Assembly (NCBI GenBank): GCA_903863885.1
Contig: CAIPEB010000449.1
Span: forward strand, 1 to 64,000
Reading direction: 5' to 3'
Length of the DNA: 64,000 nucleotides
From: an uncultured Planctomycetaceae bacterium
GTDB taxonomy: Bacteria > Planctomycetota > Planctomycetia > Pirellulales > Pirellulaceae
Shown here: one piece after another, positions 55,520 through 64,000 of the stretch
Numbering within the stretch: position 1 is the first letter of the stretch
Layout of the letters: every line of letters starts with the position of its first letter
Position numbers and translations under genes: made by a program
Notes under the pieces: model-generated
Databases searched by the model: none
What the model saw: only the letters and a program-made list of their open reading frames with translations
Told to the model about the DNA's origin: nothing

Positions 55520-56344
55520 TCAACGCGACGCGATGCCCAGCACGTCGAGCATGCTGTAGGCGCCGGCCGGTTTGCCGGCCAGGAAACGGGCCGCAGCCAG
55601 CGCGCCCAGTGCGTAGCAATCGCGGTTCGAGGCACGTACCGTCAATTCGATCGTTTCGCCAAGAAGTCCGAATACGATCGTGTGCTCGCCGGGGTTGTCG
55701 CCCACGCGAATCGCGTGGTAGCCGATCTCGTCGCGAGGCCGCTCGCCAACGAGCCCTTCACGGCCGTGGCAGCTGCGGGACTGCCCCATGACCTCCGCGA
55801 TAATCTGCCCGAATTTCAGAGCCGTCCCGCTGGGCGAGTCTTTCTTGTAGCGATGATGACGTTCCAGGATCTCCACATCCACCGCGCCCGGATCGTCGCG
55901 GAAAGCCTGCGCTGCGACTCGGGCCAGTTCCATTGTGAGGTTGACCGCTTTGCTCATATTGGGGGCCCAGACCAGCGGAATGACTTCGGCCGCCGCGCGG
56001 ATGCGTTTTTCCGTTACTTCGTCGACCCCGGTCGTGGCGAGAACCAGCGGAACGCGCTGCGCGATGCAGGCTTCGCAGATGTCCAATGCCGAGGCGGGGA
56101 TTGAGAAATCGATGACCGCGTCCACGTTGCCCGGGAGGCCGCTCGTCAACGCCACGCCGATCGGTGCGATACCGGCCAGGACCCCCGCGTCCTGACCCAG
56201 CAGCGGATGGTCCGGCCGCTCCAGTGCCGCAGTCACCGCCAGTCGGGAATCTGCGGTTCCGAGGGCTACCAGGCGGCGTCCCATTCGTCCGGCGGCTCCG
56301 TTGATAGCGACGCGGACAGGTGAATTAGTGCGATTGTCTGTCAT
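55520..56344 (-). CDS. dapB: 4-hydroxy-tetrahydrodipicolinate reductase DapB
   Basis: A 274-residue enzyme of lysine and diaminopimelate synthesis. The NAD(P) motif NGAAGRMGRRL is followed by DFSIPASALDICEAC, TTGVDEVTEKRIRAA, PNMSKAVNLTMELA and the catalytic/substrate motif EILERHHRYKKDSPSGTAL. The ATG at 56344 has GAGGA upstream. Its 3' end faces the ROK gene. It is separated from thrC by 134 bp on the same strand; both belong to the aspartate pathway. Confidence 0.97.
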   Translation of the reverse strand: MTDNRTNSPVRVAINGAAGRMGRRLVALGTADSRLAVTAALERPDHPLLGQDAGVLAGIAPIGVALTSGLPGNVDAVIDFSIPASALDICEACIAQRVPLVLATTGVDEVTEKRIRAAAEVIPLVWAPNMSKAVNLTMELARVAAQAFRDDPGAVDVEILERHHRYKKDSPSGTALKFGQIIAEVMGQSRSCHGREGLVGERPRDEIGYHAIRVGDNPGEHTIVFGLLGETIELTVRASNRDCYALGALAAARFLAGKPAGAYSMLDVLGIASR

Positions 56345-56478
56345 CGGTTCCTCACGCGAAATTGCCGGAAGGTTGCCGTATTGAGATGGACTGCGGGCAA
56401 ACAACCCAAGTGCGGTCGCTCCCGAACGCCCGAAAACGCGATGCGCCGGGAATCGAAACGGCGGCCGCCCGCTGCGTC

Positions 56479-57909
56479 CTACCGCCGCGCCTCGATCGCC
56501 CGAATAATCTCCTGCAAGTCGTTCGCCACTGCAATGGGCCGATTGGAGAACGGGGCGGCGGTTACGCCCCGTTGGCCCAGGACGCGCTCAAATCGCTCAC
56601 GGTCGGACGAATGATACGCAACCGTGACGTCCGGATCCTTCAGCTGATGGCCCGTTAGAATGCAGACCACGCGGTCTGATTCGCTGATGATTCCTTCTGC
56701 ACGCAGCCGCTTGGCCCCGGCCACGCTCGCGGCGCTGGCCGGCTCGCATCCGATTCCTCCTGCTCCGACCCGGGCCTTCGCATCGAGGATTTCCTGGTCG
56801 GTGACCTCGCGTACGACACCGTTGCAGGTTTCCAGCGCCCTGAGGCACTTTCGCAGGTTTACCGGCCGATTGATCTCGATTGCGCTGGCCAGTGTAGATG
56901 CTTTGCGCTTGGCTGCGTCGAGCTCGGCATAGTACTGTTGCGCAATCGACATGTCGGCGCGGCCACCGTTCCAGCGCAGCCCGCGCCGTTCGAACAGCTC
57001 ATAAAGCGTGTTGGCTCCCGCCGCATTGATGACCGCCAGTCTGGGCAGACGGTTGATCAGACCGAGGTCCCGCAATTCAGCGAATGCCTTGCCGAATGCA
57101 CTCGAATTGCCCAGGTTTCCGCCGGGAACCACGATCCAGTCGGGAACTTCCCACCGCAGAGCTTCGAGCACGCGGAACATGATCGTCTTTTGGCCTTCCA
57201 GCCGGAACGGGTTCACGCTGTTTACCAGGTAGATCCCGAGGTCGCGGGATACCTGCTGCACACGCTGCATCGCATCGTCGAAATCCCCGACGATCTGGAT
57301 CGTCAGTGCGCCGTAGTCCAGAGCCTGCGACAACTTGCCATAGGAGATCTTTCCCGATCCGATGAAGATAATGGACTGCATCAGTCTGGTGGTGGCCGAG
57401 TACATGGCCAGCGACGCGCTGGTGTTTCCTGTCGACGCGCACGCCGCTCGTGTTGCCCCGACTCCTCGTGCGTGAGTGAACGCGGCAGACATGCCGTTGT
57501 CCTTGAAACTGCCGGAGGGGTTCATTCCCTCGTACTGCAGAAACAAACGGCCGGAGCCGAGTTGTACGTAGTCAGCGACGGAATCCGATCGTTGCAGCAG
57601 CGTCTGGCCTTCTCCCACCGTTACGATCTGCTCGCGCGAAGCGAACGGCAGCAGATTGCGAAACCTCCAGACGCCGCTGAACTCGAGCGGGTCTGAACGG
57701 CGAGCCCACGCTTGCTCCAGTTGGCTCAGGCTCGCAGGCGGGGTGGCTCGGGCCCAGTCGTAACAGACATCGAGCAGATCACCGCACTGCGGGCACGCGA
57801 CATGAACCTCGTCCACAGAATATGTCGCACCGCATTCAATGCCGATGCACTTCTGAAAAGCGACTGGGTTGCTGGATTGCGTGGCGGGCATAAATCTTTG
57901 CCGTATCAT
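56479..57909 (-). CDS. thrC: threonine synthase ThrC
   Basis: A 476-residue fold-type II PLP enzyme. A zinc-ribbon-like head ([15 protein letters not shown], then CPQCGD) precedes the catalytic domain. The PLP lysine lies in [10 protein letters not shown], with [13 protein letters not shown] and [16 protein letters not shown] as cofactor loops. The last motif [10 protein letters not shown] matches threonine synthase. It makes threonine from phosphohomoserine. The start could be ATG 57909 or 57891. It lies upstream of dapB on the same strand. Confidence 0.93.
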   Translation of the reverse strand: MIRQRFMPATQSSNPVAFQKCIGIECGATYSVDEVHVACPQCGDLLDVCYDWARATPPASLSQLEQAWARRSDPLEFSGVWRFRNLLPFASREQIVTVGEGQTLLQRSDSVADYVQLGSGRLFLQYEGMNPSGSFKDNGMSAAFTHARGVGATRAACASTGNTSASLAMYSATTRLMQSIIFIGSGKISYGKLSQALDYGALTIQIVGDFDDAMQRVQQVSRDLGIYLVNSVNPFRLEGQKTIMFRVLEALRWEVPDWIVVPGGNLGNSSAFGKAFAELRDLGLINRLPRLAVINAAGANTLYELFERRGLRWNGGRADMSIAQQYYAELDAAKRKASTLASAIEINRPVNLRKCLRALETCNGVVREVTDQEILDAKARVGAGGIGCEPASAASVAGAKRLRAEGIISESDRVVCILTGHQLKDPDVTVAYHSSDRERFERVLGQRGVTAAPFSNRPIAVANDLQEIIRAIEARR

Positions 57910-58396
57910 GAATTGTGGTTGGCTGGTCAGGACTTAAGAGTCTAGGACAGCACGGAGCGACCCGCAAGCACCGCCGCCCGGTGGGTGCCGGCAAAGCGAA
58001 CCCTCGTAGGTGGTATGTGGCCAGTTTGGCGGATCCAGCCGATTCCCTCGCGAATTTCGATCCTTGATCGCAAAAGTCGTTTTTTGTAAGTTAATTAATA
58101 GTAAGTGTTTGCGTTTCGAGTTCCCCCTCGGATGTGGGCAATCCACCCATTTGACAGTCGACGGCGGCTCAAATACAATAATTGATCTTGCCACCTGATC
58201 GAGGTAGTTCACGGAGGGAGTTGAGTCAAGAAAGCCGAATCGGGAAGGCCCACAATAGCGGACGCGGAAAAGTAAGCCTCCGAGACGGCGGATCGAAAAA
58301 GGATTGGTCCAAGAAAACAAGAGACTGGCGGGAATAAGGGACTGACACAGAGAACTGGAAGTAGAAAACTGGGCATTTCGGAGCTGGAGCGTCGAA
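57910..58396. other. 487-bp divergent intergenic region
   Basis: Separates thrC (leftward) from the DksA-like gene (rightward). An AT-rich patch with TTAATTAA lies near 58090-58105 and could be promoter DNA, but no hexamer pair fits well. No riboswitch or leader peptide with threonine codons was recognised. No gene is supported. Confidence 0.4.
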
Positions 58397-58768
58397 ATGA
58401 AGAAAGCTGAGCTCAAGGTTTACCGGGAGCGTTTGTTGTCGCTTCGGTCGCGTCTGCGTGGGGATGTCACCGCGATGGCGGAGGCCGCTCTGAGCAAGAC
58501 TCGCAGCGATATGAGTGGCGATCTTTCCAGCATGCCGATCCACATGGCGGATGTGGGCAGTGACAACTACGAACAGGAGTTCACGCTGAGCTTGATGCAA
58601 AGCGAGGAAGAGGCGCTGGATCAGATCGAGTCTGCTCTTGAACGGATTGAAGACGGCGTCTATGGTGCGTGCGTGGAATGTGACGGCCGCATCAGCAAGA
58701 AGCGTCTCAATGCGATCCCCTACACACCCTTCTGTATTAAGTGCGCCAGCCAGCTTGAAGGACGATGA
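58397..58768 (+). CDS. DksA/TraR-family zinc-finger transcription factor
   Basis: A 123-residue protein. An N-terminal coiled coil (about 1-85) includes MADVGSDNYEQEF, and the C-terminal C4 zinc finger is GACVECDGRI ... PFCIKCASQ. This is the layout of DksA/TraR proteins, which bind the secondary channel of RNA polymerase and alter promoter response, often with ppGpp. It lacks the exact DxxDxA tip of E. coli DksA, so it may not respond to ppGpp in the same way. It overlaps lspA by 14 nt if lspA starts at 58755. Confidence 0.9.
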   Translation: MKKAELKVYRERLLSLRSRLRGDVTAMAEAALSKTRSDMSGDLSSMPIHMADVGSDNYEQEFTLSLMQSEEEALDQIESALERIEDGVYGACVECDGRISKKRLNAIPYTPFCIKCASQLEGR

Positions 58769-59333
58769 AGCGAGCAGGCAGTATTTGGTTCCGCCCGGTC
58801 GCTTCGTGTTGTTCTGGCTGATTGCTGTAAGCGGTTGCGCTGTTGATCTTGGAACCAAGCACTGGGTCTTTGCGTGGCGGGGGATGCCTCGCCCACACAA
58901 TGAATGGTGGATCTGGAAGCCGTTCGTTGGGATCGAAACAGCTTTGAATCCAGGCGCACTCTTCGGCATGGGCTACGGCTTCGGCCGGATTTTTGCCTGC
59001 ATGTCGATCGCTGCGGGCGTGGGAATTCTCTACTGGCTGTTCTATTGCGGAGCCGCGCGTGATCGTTGGCTGGCGATTGCCCTGGGGTGCATTATGGGCG
59101 GGATCGCCGGAAACCTCTACGATCGCCTTGGCTTTTCTTGGCAGCCCGCCATGGGTATCGAGGTATCCAGCGCGGTGCGGGACTGGATTCTCTTCCGCTA
59201 TCGCGGTTACACGTGGCCCAACTTCAACATTGCCGACTCGCTCTTGGTGTGCGGTGCGGCCATGTTAATGTGGCGATCCCTCTTTCCGCCCCGTCTCGAG
59301 GGTGGTTCGGTTGCGGATGCTGTCATTAATTGA
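58755..59333 (+). CDS. lspA: signal peptidase II LspA
   Basis: A 192-residue integral membrane aspartic protease that cleaves prolipoproteins after lipidation. Four hydrophobic helices are visible. The catalytic Asp residues lie in IAGNLYDRLGF and PNFNIADSLLV; the early LGTKHWVFAW and NPGALFGMGY motifs also fit. The start is uncertain: TTG 58755 (used here), TTG 58785 or GTG 58806, none with a strong ribosome site; coupling to the upstream stop is likely. The window encodes many lipoproteins that would be its substrates. Confidence 0.88.
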   Translation: MKDDEASRQYLVPPGRFVLFWLIAVSGCAVDLGTKHWVFAWRGMPRPHNEWWIWKPFVGIETALNPGALFGMGYGFGRIFACMSIAAGVGILYWLFYCGAARDRWLAIALGCIMGGIAGNLYDRLGFSWQPAMGIEVSSAVRDWILFRYRGYTWPNFNIADSLLVCGAAMLMWRSLFPPRLEGGSVADAVIN

Positions 59334-59357
59334 CAAATCGGCGTCGTTTGCTAGATT
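59330..59357 (+). promoter_or_regulatory. putative promoter of the Rrf2 gene with inverted repeat
   Basis: TTGACA (59330-59335) is followed after 16 nt by TAGATT (59352-59357). An inverted repeat GCGTC-N12-GACGC (59341-59362) straddles the -10. The -35 overlaps the lspA stop. The predicted transcript would start about 35 nt before the Rrf2 ATG. Confidence 0.5.
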
Positions 59358-59399
59358 GACGCGACTCGCTTCGCCGGCCTCCGCCCCCGGATTGGGATT

Positions 59400-59804
59400 A
59401 TGAAGCTCTCACGGACAGTGGCATATGCGGTTCGCGCCACGCTGCAGTTGGCACAGCAGCCGTCCGAAACCCCAATTCCATGCAGCAAACTTGCATCTGA
59501 CGGCAACATGCCCGAGCGGTTTTTGCTGCAGATTCTCCGAAGTCTGGTGACTCACGGTATTCTTCGATCAACGCGCGGCGTTGACGGCGGCTATGCTCTG
59601 ACTCGGCCGCCCGAGGAAATCTCGTTGCTGGATATTATCGAAGCGATTGAGGGGCCGATGGATACGGGTGACCGTTCCGGCAACGGGTTGCCGGTCGAGT
59701 CGCAGGAGCGTTTACACGTTGCGCTGCGGCAAATCACTGACGTTGCCCGGCAGCAGCTTGAATCCATCAAATTCTCTCAGTTGCTCGAACCCCCGACGCT
59801 GTAA
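59400..59804 (+). CDS. Rrf2-family regulator without cluster cysteines
   Basis: A 134-residue protein with the Rrf2 winged-helix layout: MKLSRTVAYAVRATLQLAQ, then NMPERFLLQILRSLVTHGIL and TRGVDGGYALTRPPEEISL, which is the wing. IscR and related sensors bind an iron-sulfur cluster through three Cys near residues 90-105, but this region here (GDRSGNGLPVESQERLH) has none; the only Cys is at position 28. It is therefore probably cluster-free, like CymR of Bacillus. A promoter with an inverted repeat lies upstream, so autoregulation is plausible. Confidence 0.88.
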   Translation: MKLSRTVAYAVRATLQLAQQPSETPIPCSKLASDGNMPERFLLQILRSLVTHGILRSTRGVDGGYALTRPPEEISLLDIIEAIEGPMDTGDRSGNGLPVESQERLHVALRQITDVARQQLESIKFSQLLEPPTL

Positions 59805-59906
59805 GCTGCGGTCAGGTGAGGATTGCGGGCTGTCTGAAGGTAGCGTCGCGAGAAAGCTTGGGCCGAATCGGTCTGGGATCCAAACGGCGATCGAGAAGGG
59901 GTGTCG

Positions 59907-60725
59907 ATGTCGCAGCGATCGGAAGATGCGTTGGCTGTTCGTTTGAAGCTGGCTGTTTCGGCGGCGCAAGCTGCGGGGAACGTCACGCTGCAATACTTTC
60001 AGCGGGATGAGGTGCAGGTCGAGCGAAAGTCGGACAATTCGCCGGTGACACAGGCTGACCGGCAGGCTGAGCAGTTGTTGCGGCGTCTGATCCTCGAGTC
60101 GTTTCCGCAGGACGCGATCATCGGCGAAGAGTTCGGCGAGGTCGAAGGATCATCCGGCTACACCTGGATTCTTGATCCGATCGACGGCACAAAATCATTC
60201 ATCAGCGGTGTGCCGCTGTACAGCGTATTGATCGGCATCGTAAGTGGCGGAGAGAGTTTGGCGGGTGTTATTTCGGTGCCGGCGCTTCAGGAGTGCGTTT
60301 ACGCGGCGCGTGGGCAAGGTGCGTGGTGGGTGCAGCGGGGTGGGCCGCCTCGCCCTGCCCGGGTTTCGGCAGCGTCCTCGCTGAGCGAGGGGCTGTTCGT
60401 GACGTCGCAGGTTGATTCTTTTGAAAAACGGGGGGCTGCAGTCGCGTACCAACAGCTTGAGCGGGCGGCTTCGATTACCCGCAGCTGGGGGGATGGCTAT
60501 GGTTACCTGCTCGTGGCGACGGGGCGGGCTCTTGCCATGGTGGATCCGATTATGAATCTCTGGGATGCAGCTTCCCTGCAGCCGATTCTCAGGGAGGCCG
60601 GCGGTTCGTTCACTGATTGGGCGGGGCGCGATACGGTCTATGGGGGGGAAGGAATCGGGACGAACGGGTTGGTGCTAGCTGAGGTCCTGGCGATTACGAG
60701 GCCGTTCGTTCGCGCAGCCTCATAA
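59907..60725 (+). CDS. inositol-monophosphatase-family phosphatase (possible histidinol-phosphatase)
   Basis: A 272-residue metal-dependent phosphatase. The metal-binding motifs GEEFGE (about 73-78), ILDPIDGTKSF (about 90-100) and MNLWDAASLQPILREAGG near the C-terminus are complete. Members include inositol monophosphatase, histidinol-phosphatase HisN and CysQ. The pattern DPIDGTKSFISGVPLYS most resembles the HisN-like group, but no his genes are adjacent. I chose ATG 59907 over GTG 59901 for ribosome-site spacing. Confidence 0.88.
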   Translation: MSQRSEDALAVRLKLAVSAAQAAGNVTLQYFQRDEVQVERKSDNSPVTQADRQAEQLLRRLILESFPQDAIIGEEFGEVEGSSGYTWILDPIDGTKSFISGVPLYSVLIGIVSGGESLAGVISVPALQECVYAARGQGAWWVQRGGPPRPARVSAASSLSEGLFVTSQVDSFEKRGAAVAYQQLERAASITRSWGDGYGYLLVATGRALAMVDPIMNLWDAASLQPILREAGGSFTDWAGRDTVYGGEGIGTNGLVLAEVLAITRPFVRAAS

Positions 60726-60838
60726 AATGGATGCCATTGGCGGGGGAGGTGTCCCATCGCCGATAATTAGGTTTCCGGTGCACCGTATCGCCGCGGCCGA
60801 AACGACCGGCTTTTCTGACGCGGTCAACCCAGTTGCCG

Positions 60839-60866
60839 TTGCAGGCAAGGGGGCAGCGGATATACT
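60839..60866 (+). promoter_or_regulatory. putative sigma-70-type promoter of rpmB-gatCAB
   Basis: TTGCAG (60839-60844), a 16-nt spacer and TATACT (60861-60866), about 63 bp before the rpmB ATG. The -10 matches in 5 of 6 positions. It is in the 203-bp gap after the phosphatase gene. Confidence 0.4.
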
Positions 60867-60928
60867 GCGAGATTACTTTAACCGGAGCGGATATCGCAGA
60901 CAGGTATATGCTGTAAAGGGAGCTTCCC

Positions 60929-61210
60929 ATGGCACGTTGTTGTGAAGTGTGTGGCAAAGGTACCCAGATGGGTAATGCCGTGGAGACTCGCGGTAAAGCC
61001 AAGTACCTGGGCGGTGTCGGTACCAAGGTCACGGGCATTACGCGGCGGAAATTCAAACCGAACCTGCAGCGTGTCAAAGTGACGACGATGGGCGGCGAGA
61101 ATCGCACCATGCGAGTCTGCTCACGATGTCTGAGGTCGGGTGCGGTCCGCAAATTGGTTCGTCGCAAGCCTTTCGATCTTCCTAAGGAAATCAAGGCGAA
61201 GGCTACCTGA
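60929..61210 (+). CDS. rpmB: 50S ribosomal protein L28
   Basis: A 93-residue ribosomal protein with N-terminal ARCCEVCGKGTQMGN, central RRKFKPNLQRVKV and C-terminal VCSRCLRSGAVRK. The two CxxC pairs make it a zinc-ribbon version (C+ form) of L28. AAAGGGAGC precedes the ATG. It is followed after 2 bp by gatC, an unusual pairing of a ribosomal gene with tRNA amidation. Confidence 0.97.
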   Translation: MARCCEVCGKGTQMGNAVETRGKAKYLGGVGTKVTGITRRKFKPNLQRVKVTTMGGENRTMRVCSRCLRSGAVRKLVRRKPFDLPKEIKAKAT

Positions 61211-61212
61211 GC

Positions 61213-61503
61213 ATGCCGCTTTCGTCTGCGGAAGTCGAGAAGGTTGCCCTGCTCAGCCGTCTGCTGCTCGGTGAAGAAGAGTTGCGGCGGATGACAGCTC
61301 AGCTTGGGGACGTAGTCGAGTACGTGCGGCAGTTGGACGAGTTGGATACGACTGCCGTCGAGCCGATGGCCCATGCGGCTGAGTTGAGTAACGTCTTTGC
61401 GCCGGACGAAGTGCAGCCGAGCCTGGATCGGGAGTTGGCATTGGCCAACGCCCCCAAGCGGGATGACGAGTGTTATCGGGTTCCCGCGGTGCTCGGCGAC
61501 TGA
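61213..61503 (+). CDS. gatC: aspartyl/glutamyl-tRNA amidotransferase subunit C
   Basis: A 96-residue GatC. It begins LSSAEVEKVALLSRLLLGEE and contains MTAQLGDVVEYVRQLDELDT and EPMAHAAELSNVFAPDEV, all typical of the family. GatC wraps around GatA and GatB and stabilises the complex. It begins 2 bp after rpmB, so translation is coupled, and ends 75 bp before gatA. Confidence 0.96.
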   Translation: MPLSSAEVEKVALLSRLLLGEEELRRMTAQLGDVVEYVRQLDELDTTAVEPMAHAAELSNVFAPDEVQPSLDRELALANAPKRDDECYRVPAVLGD

Positions 61504-61578
61504 CCGCGTTGTGCGCCGCTGATCTTCAGTTGGCCTGCCCCAAACGGTTCTCTCCCTGTCTGCACGACGGATACCGCC

Positions 61579-63120
61579 ATGTCTCTGATCAAGGCATCGG
61601 CCACGGATTTGCTGGGTTATCTGCAATCCGGGCAGGTCTCGGCGGTCGAGTTGCTGAAGCAGTATCTCGACCGGATCGAGACGCACGACGGATCGATTCA
61701 CGCCTATCTCGACGTTGCGCGCGAGGCCGCATTGGAGCGAGCCGAGTCGATTGACCGCCGGCGTTCCCGCGGCGAGCGGCTTGGCGCGTTGGCCGGATTG
61801 CCGGTGGCGGTCAAGGATGTATTGTGCACGGCCGGTTGGGCGACGACGTGCGGTTCGCGGATGCTGCAGAACTACTGCCCTCCGTACGATGCGACGGTGG
61901 TGCGGCGTCTGCTGGATGCCGACGCGGTGCTTGTCGGCAAGACGAACATGGACGAGTTTGCGATGGGCGGCTCGACCGAGAATTCCGCGTTCGGCGTGAC
62001 TCGAAATCCATGGGACCTGACGAGGACGCCGGGCGGGTCGAGCGGCGGCGCTGCTGCCTGTGTGGCTGCGGGAATGGCTCCGCTTTCCGTCGGTTCTGAT
62101 ACGGGAGGCTCGATCCGTCAGCCGGCGGCTTACTGCGGTGTGGTCGGGCTCAAGCCGAGCTACGGACGCGTGAGTCGCTACGGTCTGGTCGCCTTCGCGA
62201 GCAGTCTGGATCAGGTCGGGCCGCTGGCCGCCACGGCTGAAGACACGGCATTGCTGCTGGAGGTTCTGGCCGGGCACGATCCCAGGGACTCGACCTCGGC
62301 GAAGGTCCCGGTTCCCGACTATCTGCTTGCCTCGCGTCAACCGCTGGGAGCGCTGCGGATCGGGTTGGTTCGCGAGCATTTTGGAGCCGGCCTGGATTCC
62401 GAGGTCGATGCGGCGGTGCGTGAAGCGGTGGATTGGTTCCGCGATGAGGGGGCGGAAGTGAAGGAGATTTCGCTTCCTCACAGCCGCTATGCGATCTCGA
62501 CTTATTACATCATCGCGCCGAGCGAAGCGTCGAGTAATCTTGCTCGATATGATGGAGTGCACTACGGTTACCGCACCGATGAACGGGCGATGCTCGGCGA
62601 ACTGCAGGAGTCGCGTCAGCGTCTGCTTCAGGAGGGCGACAACGCGGGCGCCGAAAACCTGGACGGTACGCTTGTGCGGATGTATCGAAAGACGCGTGCC
62701 GAGGCATTCGGTCCGGAGGTCAAGCGGCGGATCATGCTGGGAACGTACGCGTTGAGTGCCGGATACTACGACGCCTACTACCTCAAGGCACTGAAGGTCC
62801 GCCGCCTGATCCGCCAGGATTTCGACGCGGCGTTCAATGAAGTGGATGTGATCATGGGGCCGACCACGCCGACTCCGCCCTTCCGGCTCGGTGAAATGAT
62901 CGACGATCCGCTGAAGATGTACCTGCAGGATCTCTACACGGTCAGCGCGAATTTGACGGGCATCTGTGCGATGTCGCTGCCGTGCGGTCAGACGGGGGCC
63001 GGCCTGCCGATCGGGCTTCAGATTCACGCTCCGGCTTTTCACGAACATCGCCTGCTCCAGGCCGCGCGGGCGTTCCAGCAGGGAACCGACTGGCACATTC
63101 GGCGCCCCGACCTTTGCTGA
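61579..63120 (+). CDS. gatA: aspartyl/glutamyl-tRNA amidotransferase subunit A
   Basis: A 513-residue amidase-signature enzyme that releases ammonia from glutamine for tRNA amidation. The catalytic Ser-cisSer-Lys triad is present: K79 in PVAVKDVLCT, S154 in PGGSSGGAAA and S178 in DTGGSIRQPAA. The ATG at 61579 gives the family N-terminus. Planctomycetes generally rely on GatCAB for Gln- and/or Asn-tRNA. It is followed by gatB after 66 bp. Confidence 0.97.
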   Translation: MSLIKASATDLLGYLQSGQVSAVELLKQYLDRIETHDGSIHAYLDVAREAALERAESIDRRRSRGERLGALAGLPVAVKDVLCTAGWATTCGSRMLQNYCPPYDATVVRRLLDADAVLVGKTNMDEFAMGGSTENSAFGVTRNPWDLTRTPGGSSGGAAACVAAGMAPLSVGSDTGGSIRQPAAYCGVVGLKPSYGRVSRYGLVAFASSLDQVGPLAATAEDTALLLEVLAGHDPRDSTSAKVPVPDYLLASRQPLGALRIGLVREHFGAGLDSEVDAAVREAVDWFRDEGAEVKEISLPHSRYAISTYYIIAPSEASSNLARYDGVHYGYRTDERAMLGELQESRQRLLQEGDNAGAENLDGTLVRMYRKTRAEAFGPEVKRRIMLGTYALSAGYYDAYYLKALKVRRLIRQDFDAAFNEVDVIMGPTTPTPPFRLGEMIDDPLKMYLQDLYTVSANLTGICAMSLPCGQTGAGLPIGLQIHAPAFHEHRLLQAARAFQQGTDWHIRRPDLC

Positions 63121-63186
63121 GCGACGCCGCGGGCCGGCGGCGCGCGATGGGCGGCCGCGAAAACGCAAGTTCGCTTTCGGGATGGA

Positions 63187-64000
63187 ATGATGATGGCCGA
63201 CACTGCTTACGAAGTGATCATCGGGCTCGAGGTGCACGTTCAGTTGCAGACGCAATCCAAGCTGTTCTGCCGCTGCAGCACGCGGTTTGGCGCGCCGCCC
63301 AACACGCAGACGTGCCCCGTCTGCATCGGGCTTCCCGGTGCGTTGCCCGTCATGAACGAGGAGGCCTTTCGCCTCGCGCTGCTGACGGCCGTCGCGCTTG
63401 AATGCGAGATTCCGTCGTTCACGAAATGGGACCGCAAGAACTACTACTACCCCGATCTGCCGAAGGGGTACCAGATCAGCCAGTTCGATTTGCCGATGTC
63501 GTGCCACGGCGGCCTTGAAATCAGCGATGCAAAGGGGGCGTTTCCCGACAGGCGAGTCCGGATATTGCGGGCTCATCTCGAGGAGGACGCCGGAAAAAGC
63601 ATGCACGATGAGGTTGCCGGCAAGGCGGACAGCCGCATCGACTTGAACCGCACCGGGACGCCGCTGCTGGAAATCGTCACCGAGCCGGACATGCGCTCGC
63701 CGCAGGAAGCCAAGGGATTTCTGACCGAACTCAAACTCCTGCTGACCTATCTGGGCGTTTCCGACTGCAACATGCAGGAGGGAAGTCTCCGCGTCGATGC
63801 CAACGTGAATCTGCACGTTTCGACTCCCGGCGGCGTTGTGGCCACGCCCATTGTCGAAATCAAGAACATGAACAGCTTCCGCGCTGTCGAGCGGGCGCTG
63901 GCTTACGAGGCCGAGCGGCAGTACCAGGTCTGGCTGGAGACGGGGCGGAAGAAGGGGGACGTTCCCAAGCAGACCCGCGGCTGGGACGACCAGGCGCAGG
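63187..64000 (+). CDS. gatB: aspartyl/glutamyl-tRNA amidotransferase subunit B (3' part missing)
   Basis: The first 271 residues of GatB; the gene runs off the right edge. Three ATG codons stand in a row (63187, 63190, 63193). Motifs: [20 protein letters not shown], the zinc-type cysteines CRCS and [25 protein letters not shown], and [14 protein letters not shown]. It is the kinase subunit that activates Glu-tRNA(Gln) or Asp-tRNA(Asn). It completes the gatC-gatA-gatB operon. Confidence 0.97.
   Translation, partial: MMMADTAYEVIIGLEVHVQLQTQSKLFCRCSTRFGAPPNTQTCPVCIGLPGALPVMNEEAFRLALLTAVALECEIPSFTKWDRKNYYYPDLPKGYQISQFDLPMSCHGGLEISDAKGAFPDRRVRILRAHLEEDAGKSMHDEVAGKADSRIDLNRTGTPLLEIVTEPDMRSPQEAKGFLTELKLLLTYLGVSDCNMQEGSLRVDANVNLHVSTPGGVVATPIVEIKNMNSFRAVERALAYEAERQYQVWLETGRKKGDVPKQTRGWDDQAQ

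Noticed and set aside
58765-58800. ATG overlapping the DksA-like stop as the lspA start
   Set aside because: The ATG of the ATGA at 58765 is in a different frame from lspA.
60727-60945. Small 72-codon gene before rpmB
   Set aside because: It overlaps the rpmB start, spans the putative promoter and resembles nothing; likely chance.
60694-63816. Open frame of 1040 codons on the minus strand opposite the phosphatase end, rpmB and gatC-gatA-gatB
   Set aside because: It is antisense to genes with complete family motifs, lacks a family resemblance, and is expected in GC-rich DNA with strong third-position bias.

Overview
The window is about 64 kb of high-GC DNA that reads as the chromosome of a planctomycete (Planctomycetota). 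The evidence is family content: a DUF1559 prepilin-like protein with a small lipoprotein partner, FG-GAP/VCBS proteins with ASPIC/UnbV tails, a double DUF1080 lipoprotein, a Ser/Thr kinase with the usual planctomycete N-terminal extension, many secreted TPR proteins, and a squalene-cyclase-like toroid protein. I see no integrase, transposase, phage module, CRISPR array, tRNA or rRNA, so this looks like core chromosome with lineage-specific genes. Genes are dense, often coupled by ATGA, GTGA or TTGA overlaps, and GTG and TTG starts are common.

Layout. 1-9.3 kb holds secreted and periplasmic proteins: a VCBS protein with a haem-type CxxCH motif (cut by the left edge), a TPR protein, a lipoprotein plus DUF1559 pair ending in a strong terminator, a cupredoxin-like Tat protein, and two UnbV-type lipoproteins in tandem. 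9.3-17 kb is isoprenoid and hopanoid supply: hpnC-hpnD-hpnE (squalene from farnesyl-PP), coupled to a large YfhO-like membrane protein and divergent from ispH; a CBS protein follows. 17.3-20.3 kb holds a double-DUF1080 lipoprotein, a small GH2-like beta-sandwich protein and a nucleotide-sugar epimerase. 20.6-29.3 kb is the most intriguing block: a 1081-aa exported TPR protein, a TolQ/ExbB-type protein, a TolR/ExbD-type protein, and a 1181-aa protein laid out like TonB or TolA (N-terminal membrane segments, a long Pro/Ala/Ser-rich spanner, a C-terminal alpha/alpha toroid). I propose it as an energised envelope machine.

29.4-42 kb is mixed: a TPR lipoprotein, a double ABC-2 permease, an LTxxQ protein bracketed by heptanucleotide arrays, two coupled DUF697 GTPases, a sigma-70-like protein with a hydrophobic leader, an OLD-like ATPase with a degraded TOPRIM core, and biotin synthase. 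43-57.9 kb is biosynthesis: cysK with a fungal-type cystathionine gamma-synthase, leuC and leuD, thiC, a SIS isomerase, a ROK protein without its zinc motif, dapB and thrC. Inside this block lies a striking protein kinase-Hsp70 fusion (49.3-52.2 kb). 58.4-64 kb holds a DksA-like factor, lspA, an Rrf2 regulator, an inositol-phosphatase-family enzyme, rpmB, and gatC-gatA-gatB, the last cut by the right edge.

Two repeat classes stand out: a 17-bp perfect-arm palindrome in three intergenic copies, two of them as an inverted pair between convergent genes, and 7-bp tandem arrays (AGTCYGG and CGGTRGT) around one small gene. All functions rest on motif recognition by eye; no database search was run.
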